A DNA stretch of 64,000 bases, taken from UMGS172 sp045546915. GTDB lineage: Bacteria > Bacillota > Clostridia > Oscillospirales > Acutalibacteraceae. How positions within the stretch are numbered: the stretch's first letter is position 1; each line of letters starts with the position of its first letter. Shown piece after piece: positions 1 through 6,718 of this stretch. A model generated the notes under the pieces. It was not told the origin of the DNA. It was given only the letters and a program-made list of their open reading frames with translations, and did no database searches. A program made the translations under genes and the position numbers. The DNA lies in contig JAZQDU010000021.1 of assembly GCA_045546915.1 (NCBI GenBank), forward strand, positions 1 through 64,000. The letters run 5' to 3'.

Positions 1-75
1 AAAGATATTATCGGCATTTTTGCAAATGAATTCGAACTCTTACAGAAAATGAAATCCTTGCTGACGCAAGGATGA
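1..75 (+). CDS. possible 3' end of a gene truncated by the window edge
   Basis: Frame 1 is open from base 1 to a TGA at 73-75 and would encode about 24 residues ending in MKSLLTQG. The composition is compatible with the amphipathic C-terminal helix of a real protein. The last ten codons run into the first hairpin of the repeat array, so the repeat may supply the natural stop codon. No family can be assigned from so short a piece, and a chance open frame is quite possible. Confidence 0.3.
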   Translation, partial: KDIIGIFANEFELLQKMKSLLTQG

Positions 76-210
76 AATCAGCCAACGCTGATGAAATCTT
101 CGGCTTTGCCTCAGATGAAATTAAATCCACCCACTCGCCGACGAGGGCGATTTCATCCAACGAAGTTGGATTTCATCGTCGAAGACGATTTCACCCACCC
201 GCAAGGGTGG
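49..210. repeat. array of seven short hairpins joined by ATGAAAT / ATTTCAT linkers
   Basis: Small stem-loops follow one another: 56-71 (CCTTGC/GCAAGG), 78-91 (TCAGC/GCTGA), a weak one at 102-110, 135-150 (TCGCC/GGCGA), 156-170 (TCCAAC/GTTGGA), 175-189 (ATCGTC/GACGAT) and 195-210 (CCACCC/GGGTGG). Between them lies a fixed 7-nt linker, ATGAAAT at 49, 72, 91 and 115, then its reverse complement ATTTCAT at 150 and 170, with ATTTCAC at 188. Stem sequences differ while linkers are conserved, so the array is built from modular units and the two halves are in opposite orientation. From memory, similar arrays occur between genes in Ruminococcaceae genomes; their role is unknown. Confidence 0.75.
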
Positions 211-254
211 ATTTAGTTGAAAACGAAAAGATTTTGTCGGAACTTGTTGTTTTC

Positions 255-329
255 TGGCTGGGGTGGCAGGATTCGAACCTACGAATGCAGCAGTCAAAGT
301 GCTGTGTCTTACCGCTTGACGACACCCCA
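255..329 (-). tRNA. tRNA-Gln (anticodon TTG)
   Basis: On the minus strand the acceptor stem TGGGGTG at 329-323 pairs with CACCCCA at 265-259. An anticodon arm CAGCA/TGCTG encloses the loop CTTTGAC, giving anticodon TTG, which reads CAA glutamine codons. The T arm has the usual GTTCGAATC loop. The discriminator base is G and CCA is encoded at 257-255. It lies 44 bp downstream of tRNA-His on the same strand, so the two are probably co-transcribed. Confidence 0.95.
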
Positions 330-373
330 ATATTAATTTTTAAAATTAAAAACGTCTATATAAAAAAATAAAG

Positions 374-451
<78 letters not shown>

Positions 452-537
452 ACATTTTGAAATATGCCTTATTGGCACACCGATTATTATATCCATCAAA
501 ACGCGGTTTGTCAACTGTTTTTTGTAAATTTTTAGTT

Positions 538-759
538 TTACTGTAATTTAAGGTCATCAGGGTTATAGTCCTGCCCAAACGACCTGTTTTCAGGACGGCG
601 TTTTAAGGGGTCATAGCGGTATTTTTTACAGCTGTCAAACGGGTCGACGATGCCGTTTTTCATGCAAAAATACTCTTGCCCGCCTGAAATGGGACGAGCC
701 TCGGTACAATATTCGCAATGATGAGGCAAACTGCTGTTAAAAAACTTTTTGTTGTTCAA
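538..759 (-). CDS. small Cys-rich conserved protein, 73 aa
   Basis: The product carries a CEYC motif, then two more cysteines (YFC and DSC), followed by KKYRYDPLKRRP. I recognise this arrangement (two close cysteines, two spaced cysteines, then a basic tail with YDPLKR) as a family of small, probably metal-binding proteins common in Clostridia whose function is not established. I chose a TTG start because GAGGGTGGG sits a few bases before it. A longer reading from a TTG at 825 would add 22 residues and overlap the end of ylbJ, but has no ribosome binding site. It lies downstream of ylbJ on the same strand and may share its mRNA. Confidence 0.6.
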   Translation of the reverse strand: MNNKKFFNSSLPHHCEYCTEARPISGGQEYFCMKNGIVDPFDSCKKYRYDPLKRRPENRSFGQDYNPDDLKLQ

Positions 760-821
760 ATAACCCACCCTCAAAATACAGTTTTTGCACATATTAAATA
801 TATCATTTACGACAAAATTTT

Positions 822-1892
822 TCAAGTATTATATTTGAGAGTTTTGGTTGTAGAGGCGGCTAAGGTTATCGCCATCAGCAAAAGTGCACCAAGACTAAAT
901 GGGTTAAATTTGCCTGTCGACAGCCCTATTGCAGGGGATGTCGTCATATTGGCAACCAAGTTTGTTCGGGGTGAAACGAGTTCAAAAATCTCAATATAAA
1001 AATAGGCGAAAACCCCGCCCAATACTCGCCACAAGGCAAGTTTTAAAAACAAAGGTTTGACATTTTTTGCTGAGGACACCGCCTGCATTTGAACTGATAT
1101 CCCGCCAAAGCACAAAAGAAAAGCAATAAGCGGCAAGTTGGAACGAGAGAGGTGTTTAATACCGTTTGTGACTTCAAGTGTTGATAAAACGGCAGTTTTT
1201 ATAAATTCAGGCAGACTCAATGATGATACAATTCCGCCTATTCCCGAAAATGCCACGATAAACGCCGAAACACTCAGCATGGTTTCGCTCGCTTTTGTGA
1301 CCGATGAAACAAAAATATCGGACAACGGAACATCGGTTAATGCAGGTTGGGGTTTTGGCTGTGCTTTGATTTTTTTCAGAGTGGGTACCGAAATCAATAA
1401 CAAGGTTATTGACGATAAAAAACACGCTAAAAAAAGCCGTATTCCGTCTTGTTTCGAGCCCAAAATACCGGTGCCGACGGCCGTAATAATAAAAGCGGGC
1501 CCAGCGTTTATGCAAAACCGTAGCATTATAAATGCTTTTTTTCGGCTTAACCCCCTTTTTTCATAAAGGTTGTCAATTAAACTTGCTCCCACCGGGTAAC
1601 CCGATATAAACGACAATAAAAGTACTGCAAACTGTTCACCGTCAAGCCCTAAAAGGCGCAAAGAAACAGGTGATATAAATTTGCCCAAGAGCCCTATACA
1701 GCCCGATTTGAATAAAAAACAAGACAGCGCAGTAAACAAAAAAAGCGACGGAACAACCGTGTTTGCCGATAGTAAAAGACCGTTTACGATGCCCTCTTTT
1801 GCAGGTGTGCTGAATAAAATTAACAAAATTCCAAGCGTTGCCGATAACAGGATTAATAATACCGATTTTAGTTTAATATTAACGCAAAACAT
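822..1892 (-). CDS. ylbJ: sporulation integral membrane protein YlbJ (SpoVV-like)
   Basis: The 356-residue product is almost entirely hydrophobic, with about eight to ten membrane segments. It carries the family hallmarks near residue 95-135: an SGYPVGA segment and then FCINAGPAFIITAVG. This matches YlbJ, an outer forespore-membrane protein of the nucleoside-transporter-like Gate fold. In Bacillus subtilis it is needed for dipicolinic acid transfer into the spore and has been renamed SpoVV. The ATG follows GGGGGAAGAG. The length is slightly below that of Bacillus YlbJ (about 400 aa). It is divergent from yqfC-yqfD, another sporulation pair, and has a sigma-E-like promoter upstream. The presence of the gene argues for an endospore former. 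Confidence 0.88.
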   Translation of the reverse strand: MFCVNIKLKSVLLILLSATLGILLILFSTPAKEGIVNGLLLSANTVVPSLFLFTALSCFLFKSGCIGLLGKFISPVSLRLLGLDGEQFAVLLLSFISGYPVGASLIDNLYEKRGLSRKKAFIMLRFCINAGPAFIITAVGTGILGSKQDGIRLFLACFLSSITLLLISVPTLKKIKAQPKPQPALTDVPLSDIFVSSVTKASETMLSVSAFIVAFSGIGGIVSSLSLPEFIKTAVLSTLEVTNGIKHLSRSNLPLIAFLLCFGGISVQMQAVSSAKNVKPLFLKLALWRVLGGVFAYFYIEIFELVSPRTNLVANMTTSPAIGLSTGKFNPFSLGALLLMAITLAASTTKTLKYNT

Positions 1893-1910
1893 ACTCTTCC
1901 CCCATAAAAA

Positions 1911-1939
1911 ACAATATGCGAAATCTAATCTTTAAATGC
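1911..1939 (-). promoter_or_regulatory. candidate sigma-E-type promoter for ylbJ
   Basis: On the minus strand GCATTTA (1939-1933) and CATATTGT (1918-1911) are 14 bp apart. These approach the sigma-E consensus of the Bacillus mother cell (KMATATT, 14-15 bp, CATACAMT), with 5 of 7 and 5 of 8 matches. ylbJ is mother-cell expressed in Bacillus. The match is weak and needs start-site mapping. Confidence 0.3.
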
Positions 1940-1942
1940 GGG

Positions 1943-1971
1943 TAATGATGGCTAAAATTTGGGCATATAAA
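1943..1971 (+). promoter_or_regulatory. candidate sigma-E-type promoter for yqfC-yqfD
   Basis: TAATGAT (1943-1949) and CATATAAA (1964-1971) are spaced by 14 bp and match the sigma-E consensus at 5 of 7 and 6 of 8 positions. yqfC and yqfD belong to the sigma-E regulon in Bacillus. The site lies back to back with the ylbJ candidate. Confidence 0.3.
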
Positions 1972-1991
1972 TCAAAAACGGAGGCGAAACG

Positions 1992-2279
1992 ATGGGCAAG
2001 AGACTGAAAACCGACCTAAAAAAACAAAAAGAAAAGATAAAACTGTTTGAGGGCTTACCAAATGAAATAAAGGGTGCAATAACCGAACTTTATTCTAACC
2101 GCGAGGCGGCGGTTGACGGTTGTCACGGGGTGGTCGATTACCACGAAAATTTAATAAAATTGCGTGTTGTCGGGGGAATTTTAACCTTCGTGGGCGAGTC
2201 GCTTTGTATTGAAGAATTGTCGCTTGGTGCCGCCAGAATAACCGGTAAAATTTCGTCAATACAGGTGGATATGAAGTAA
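1992..2279 (+). CDS. yqfC: sporulation protein YqfC (YabP/YqfC family)
   Basis: A 95-residue protein with the YabP/YqfC-type beta-rich domain: after a basic, Lys-rich N-terminus come ITELYSNREAAVDGCHGVVDY and ILTFVGESLCIEELSLGAARITGKI. The length agrees with the family (about 90-95 aa). The ATG is preceded by GGAGGCGAAAC. In Bacillus it is a mother-cell sporulation protein, produced with YqfD. Here yqfD begins 23 bp later and the next genes keep the conserved phoH-ybeY-era order, which supports the assignment. Confidence 0.88.
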   Translation: MGKRLKTDLKKQKEKIKLFEGLPNEIKGAITELYSNREAAVDGCHGVVDYHENLIKLRVVGGILTFVGESLCIEELSLGAARITGKISSIQVDMK

Positions 2280-2302
2280 ATTTTCGCAAAAGGTGTGGTT
2301 TT

Positions 2303-3475
2303 GTGCTGATTTTTTGGGCGAGATACCTGTTAGGGTATGTGAAATTTCGCGTCAAGGGAGAGTTCCCTGAAAGGCTGTTTAATCAACTGAGCGTTAACGG
2401 TATAAGCGTGTGGGATATGCGTCGTGAGGGCGACGTGTTGACCGCTTGTATGAGGGCAAGGGACTACCGTAATATTTTGCGTTTAAGAGGGCGCAACCGT
2501 TGTTTTACCGCCGTTTTGGAACGGCACGGCTTTCCGTTTTTGCTGCGGCGGTACCGATTGCGTCTGGGTGTTTTGCTGGGGGTTTGCGCTTACTTTTTTA
2601 TGCTTTTATTTTTGTCGAATTTTGTCTGGAACATAGAAATTGTGGGCAATGAGCGTATCTCAACATCTGAAATATCTAAGGCTCTTAATGAATTAGGCAT
2701 TTGCGAGGGAGCATTGATAAGTTCGGTTGACCAACGCACTGCTCCTTCGAAATTAGAACTAATGGTTGACGGCATTTCATGGGCATCGGTTAATATCGAA
2801 GGGGTGAAGGTTACGGTTAACGTTTCAGAATCGATTGAAACCGAACGATATGACGCAACGCCCTGCAATTTAATAGCCTCGTGCGACGGGGTGATTACTG
2901 CAGTTGAGGTTAAAAGCGGTGTGACGGTCGTTAAGGTAGGGCAAACGGTTACAAAGGGCGACCTGCTTGTATCAGGGCTTACCGAATATAAAGACGGAAG
3001 CACCGCGTTTGGGGTGTCTAAGGGGCAGATTATTGCAAAGACTGAGCGTGATTTAAGCGTTTTCGTGCCATTTTTACAAACCGAAATACAACAGGGACAA
3101 AACATACAAAAGAAGCGGGTGCTTAGTTTGTTTGGCATTAACGTTCCGCTTTATTTTGGCTCGGTTAAGGGCGAATGTACGGTAAACAAATCGGTCAGTC
3201 GGTATGAAAACAACGGCATGTATCTGCCGATTTATATAACCGAGGCTGAGTTTATTCCGATTTATGAAATTGAGCGTGATATTAATCTTCAAGAGGCAAA
3301 ATTGCTTGCCGAAGAACGGTTGTCGGCTTTAGAGCAAACCGAACTTAAAGATGCACAGATAGTCTCAAGGGAATTGTTGTTTTCAGAAACGAATGACGGT
3401 GTCAAACTGACGGCAAATTATATTTGCAGAGAAAATATTGCAGAAAAGGAATTGTTGTTGATTTGTAAGGAGTAA
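2303..3475 (+). CDS. yqfD: sporulation protein YqfD
   Basis: 390 residues starting at a GTG after AAAAGGTGTGG. The N-terminal 80 residues are basic and soluble. One strong membrane segment follows (about residues 85-110), and the rest is a predicted extracytoplasmic, mostly beta domain beginning IVGNERIS, similar in outline to a FtsQ/POTRA-type entry. This is the standard architecture and length of YqfD, a mother-cell membrane protein needed for sporulation that acts together with YqfC. It is co-directional with yqfC at a 23-bp gap. Confidence 0.88.
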   Translation: MLIFWARYLLGYVKFRVKGEFPERLFNQLSVNGISVWDMRREGDVLTACMRARDYRNILRLRGRNRCFTAVLERHGFPFLLRRYRLRLGVLLGVCAYFFMLLFLSNFVWNIEIVGNERISTSEISKALNELGICEGALISSVDQRTAPSKLELMVDGISWASVNIEGVKVTVNVSESIETERYDATPCNLIASCDGVITAVEVKSGVTVVKVGQTVTKGDLLVSGLTEYKDGSTAFGVSKGQIIAKTERDLSVFVPFLQTEIQQGQNIQKKRVLSLFGINVPLYFGSVKGECTVNKSVSRYENNGMYLPIYITEAEFIPIYEIERDINLQEAKLLAEERLSALEQTELKDAQIVSRELLFSETNDGVKLTANYICRENIAEKELLLICKE

Positions 3476-3486
3476 TGCGATATAAT
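3458..3486 (+). promoter_or_regulatory. sigma-A-type promoter for the phoH-ybeY-era-recO-mutS2 operon
   Basis: TTGATT at 3458-3463, a 17-bp spacer and a perfect TATAAT at 3481-3486. It overlaps the 3' end of yqfD and lies 39 bp before the phoH start, which would separate vegetative expression of phoH-mutS2 from the sporulation pair upstream. Confidence 0.65.
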
Positions 3487-3524
3487 AATAGTGTATAAGT
3501 ATATCTGTTATTAGGAGTGACTTT

Positions 3525-4514
3525 GTGGCAGAACAGACGGTAAATATTGAACGCATGGAGCAGGTTGCCATGTTGTTCGGGAATTTGGACGAAAATATTA
3601 AAATTATTGAAAAAGAATTTTCGGTGACGGTGGTTTTTCGTTCGGGAGAAATCAGAATTTCGGGCGAAACAGAAAATGTTGACCGTGCGGTAAGAACGGT
3701 TAATTCGTTGCTGTTGCTTATAAACAAAGGCGAAATGCTAACTGAACAAAGTATCCGTTACTGTATGTCATTGGCGGTTGACGGTGACGACGGCAGTATT
3801 GCAAAACTAACCGACAGCGACTGCATTTGCATAACCTCTAAGGGTAAACCGATTAAACCTAAGACAATGGGTCAGAAAAAGTATGTTGAAGCAATAAAGA
3901 ACAACACTGTGACAATAGGCGTAGGGCCTGCCGGTACGGGCAAGACCTATTTGGCGGTTGCAATGGCTGTTGCCGCCTTCAGGGAAAAGCAGATTAACCG
4001 TATAATTTTAACCCGACCCGCCGTAGAAGCCGGTGAAAAATTAGGTTTTTTACCGGGCGATTTGCAACAAAAGGTTGACCCGTATTTAAGACCGTTATAC
4101 GATGCACTTTTTGATATGCTCGGTGCCGAGAACTTTCAAAAATGTCAGGAACGCGGGGATATTGAGGTAGCACCGCTTGCCTATATGCGAGGCAGAACGC
4201 TGGACGATAGTTTTATTATTCTTGATGAGGCGCAAAATACAACATCTGAGCAGATGAAGATGTTTTTAACCCGTCTGGGCTTTAATTCAAAGGCGGTTGT
4301 AACGGGTGATATCACGCAAATCGACCTGCCTGACGGAAAAAAATCAGGTCTTAAGGAAGTTCTTAATATTTTAAGCGGAATTGACGATATAGCCATTTCA
4401 AAGTTTTCTGAGCGTGACGTTGTTCGTCATCGTCTGGTACAGCAAATCATAAAGGCTTATGAAAAATATGAGGAAAAGAGAAAGGAGCAAGGCTCATGGA
4501 CAAGACAAAAGTAA
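3525..4514 (+). CDS. phoH: PhoH family ATPase
   Basis: 329 residues with a KH-like N-terminal region (about 1-110) and a P-loop ATPase domain: Walker A GPAGTGKT near residue 138 and Walker B FIILDEAQ near 235, followed by the conserved VTGDITQIDLP segment. This is the YbeZ/PhoH2-like form, a predicted RNA-linked ATPase whose gene is habitually paired with the ribonuclease gene ybeY, as here. The GTG start follows TTAGGAGTG. It overlaps ybeY by 19 bp, indicating translational coupling. Confidence 0.93.
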   Translation: MAEQTVNIERMEQVAMLFGNLDENIKIIEKEFSVTVVFRSGEIRISGETENVDRAVRTVNSLLLLINKGEMLTEQSIRYCMSLAVDGDDGSIAKLTDSDCICITSKGKPIKPKTMGQKKYVEAIKNNTVTIGVGPAGTGKTYLAVAMAVAAFREKQINRIILTRPAVEAGEKLGFLPGDLQQKVDPYLRPLYDALFDMLGAENFQKCQERGDIEVAPLAYMRGRTLDDSFIILDEAQNTTSEQMKMFLTRLGFNSKAVVTGDITQIDLPDGKKSGLKEVLNILSGIDDIAISKFSERDVVRHRLVQQIIKAYEKYEEKRKEQGSWTRQK

Positions 4515-4984
4515 TGATAACCAACAAGCAAAAGGTTGTTAAAATACCGACGGGAATCAGAATGCTGGTACGCAGAGCGTGTCTCGCGGTGCTTGAAGGC
4601 GAAGGTTTTGTTGAACCTGCCGAAATAAGCGTGACATTTGTTGATAACGAGCAGATAAGGGTACTTAACAGAGATTTTCGCAACATTGATTCGGCTACCG
4701 ATGTTTTATCTTTTCCTTTGGGCGAAAACGGAGTGTATGACAGCAATCACGAAACCGGTGCAAAACTGCTGGGTGATATTGTAATATCGCTTGAAAAAGC
4801 CGAATCGCAGGCCGAGGAATACGGACATACTTTTCAACGCGAGGTTGCTTTTTTAACGGTACATTCTATGCTTCATCTTTTGGGATACGACCATGTAGAA
4901 GGCGGAATTGAAGCCGAAATTATGAGAGAAAAGGAAGAGGAAGTGCTCCTTAACATGGGGCTTACCCGTGAGGTCACATTTTAA
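4496..4984 (+). CDS. ybeY: endoribonuclease YbeY (rRNA maturation)
   Basis: 162 residues with the zinc-binding signature H123-x3-H127-x5-H133 inside HSMLHLLGYDH, and the upstream DVLSFP motif. YbeY takes part in 16S rRNA 3'-end maturation and ribosome quality control in the cytoplasm. The ATG inside the phoH reading frame is preferred because AAAGGAG lies 8 bp upstream; the later ATG at the phoH stop codon has no such site. In many Firmicutes dgkA and cdd lie between ybeY and era; here era begins 3 bp after the stop. Confidence 0.95.
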   Translation: MDKTKVMITNKQKVVKIPTGIRMLVRRACLAVLEGEGFVEPAEISVTFVDNEQIRVLNRDFRNIDSATDVLSFPLGENGVYDSNHETGAKLLGDIVISLEKAESQAEEYGHTFQREVAFLTVHSMLHLLGYDHVEGGIEAEIMREKEEEVLLNMGLTREVTF

Positions 4985-4987
4985 ATT

Positions 4988-5923
4988 ATGAAAAATTCAT
5001 CGCAAAAATCGGCATTTATCGCCGTAGTTGGAAGACCAAATGTAGGAAAATCGTCATTACTTAACTGTATTGTGGGGCAAAAAATCGCCATTGTGTCGGA
5101 CAAGCCTCAGACCACCCGTACAAGGATAATGGGTGTAAAAACACTTGGGGAAGAACAATTGGTTTTTATTGATACACCGGGGTTTCACAAACCCAAAAAC
5201 CGTTTGGGCGAAAAAATGATGCAGTCGGTTTCAACAGGGCTTTCGGGGGTAGATGCCGTAACGCTGGTTGTTGAGGCTGTTCCTAAATTTAAATTAAATC
5301 CTGACGATATGCCAAAGGCTGAAATGGCACTGCTTGAGGAAATAAAAAATCGCAGGTTAAAGACAATACTTGCCGTCAATAAAACCGACTTGTTGAACGA
5401 TAAAACCGACCTTTTGGAGGTTATTTCGGCATATACCTCACTTTACGATTTTGAGGCAGTAGTGCCCGTAAGCGCGGTTACAGGTGAGGGTGTCGATGCA
5501 CTGATAAAAGAGCAACTTAAATTTTCAAAAGAGGCGCCGCATTTCTTCGATGACGATCAAACCACTGACCAGGCAGATAGCGTTATGGTCACCGAACTGA
5601 TACGCGAAAAATTGCTTCGATTACTTCAAAAGGAAATTCCGCACGGTATTGCCGTTGGCCTTGAAAGGTTTTTCGAGCGCGACACTACGGCGGGCGAACC
5701 GATTATTGAGATTGACGCCGTTATTTATTGCGAAAAAGAGTCGCATAAGGGGATTATCATCGGCAAAGGCGGTGCGATGCTTAAAAAAATCGGCAGCATG
5801 GCGAGAATTGATGCCGAGGAATTTTTTGGTTGCAAGTGCAACGTAAAACTTTGGGTTAAGGTTAAGGAAGACTGGCGTAACCGAGAGGGGCTTATACACT
5901 CTTTTGGTCTTGATGCGAAGTAA
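4988..5923 (+). CDS. era: GTPase Era
   Basis: 311 residues with all G motifs in order: G1 GRPNVGKSS (about residues 15-23), G3 DTPG (about 63-66), G4 NKTD (about 132-135) and a C-terminal KH domain containing GIIIGKGGAMLKKIG. Era binds the 3' end of 16S rRNA and assists 30S assembly. It follows ybeY by 3 bp, so it is read on the same mRNA, and precedes recO as in most Clostridia and Bacilli. Confidence 0.97.
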   Translation: MKNSSQKSAFIAVVGRPNVGKSSLLNCIVGQKIAIVSDKPQTTRTRIMGVKTLGEEQLVFIDTPGFHKPKNRLGEKMMQSVSTGLSGVDAVTLVVEAVPKFKLNPDDMPKAEMALLEEIKNRRLKTILAVNKTDLLNDKTDLLEVISAYTSLYDFEAVVPVSAVTGEGVDALIKEQLKFSKEAPHFFDDDQTTDQADSVMVTELIREKLLRLLQKEIPHGIAVGLERFFERDTTAGEPIIEIDAVIYCEKESHKGIIIGKGGAMLKKIGSMARIDAEEFFGCKCNVKLWVKVKEDWRNREGLIHSFGLDAK

Positions 5924-5956
5924 TATAAAAAAGAAATAAAAAGGGGGCGACCGAGC

Positions 5957-6718
5957 GTGAAATTTTTAACCGACGGACTTATTGTTAAGACATACGATGT
6001 CGGCGAAAACGACCGTTCGGTGGTTGTACTTACCCGCGACAGAGGGATTATAAACGCCTTTGTCAGCGGTGCGAGGAAGGTTGGTTCAAAAAACTCGGCA
6101 GGCACTTCGCTGCTCACCTTTTCAAGCTTTAATTTCACCCAAAAGGGTGAAATATATCGCATAACCGAGTCGGAGGTTAACCGCACGTTTTTTAATCTGC
6201 GTACCGATGTTGACAAGTATGCGCTTGCACAGTATATATGCGAATTGTGTGCGGCAATAGTGCCTTACGGAGTTGAGGACGAGGATTATTTGAGGCTTGC
6301 GCTTAATTCGTTGCATTTTCTCTCTAATGGCAGTAAGGATATTTATCTTATAAAGGCGGTTACCGAGCTGAGGCTTATGGTAATAGCCGGTTTTATGCCG
6401 GACCTCGTAGGGTGCAGGATGTGTGGCAGTGACTGTGATTTCCCGCTTTTTCTCGATGTTGAGGGTGGCGAGACGGTCTGTGCAAAATGCAAGGCAAAGT
6501 CGCAGCAAAAAGGTGTATTTTTAGAACTTGACCGCACTTCGTTTGCGGCTACAAGGCACATAACCTATTCTGATTTCAGTAAACTTTATTCGTTTGAGTT
6601 GCCAACAGAACACGCAAAATATTTAAGCACTCTTACCGAGAGATATCTTTTATCCCAGACCGACCGAAAATTTAAAACTTTGGATTTTTTCCATTCTATA
6701 GAAAGCTTTAATGTATGA
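5957..6718 (+). CDS. recO: DNA repair protein RecO
   Basis: 253 residues with an N-terminal OB fold (start KFLTDGLIVKTYDVGENDRSVVVLT, residues 2-26, typical of the family) and a zinc module near residues 155-180 of the form CxxCxx..CxxC. RecO loads RecA with RecR and anneals single strands in recombinational repair. The GTG start has AGGGGGCGACC upstream. The stop TGA overlaps the mutS2 start, so the two are translationally coupled. Confidence 0.93.
   Translation: MKFLTDGLIVKTYDVGENDRSVVVLTRDRGIINAFVSGARKVGSKNSAGTSLLTFSSFNFTQKGEIYRITESEVNRTFFNLRTDVDKYALAQYICELCAAIVPYGVEDEDYLRLALNSLHFLSNGSKDIYLIKAVTELRLMVIAGFMPDLVGCRMCGSDCDFPLFLDVEGGETVCAKCKAKSQQKGVFLELDRTSFAATRHITYSDFSKLYSFELPTEHAKYLSTLTERYLLSQTDRKFKTLDFFHSIESFNV

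Noticed and set aside
72..371. 99-residue plus-strand open frame
   Set aside because: It runs across the hairpin array and antisense to tRNA-Gln; codon content follows those structures, and there is no ribosome binding site.
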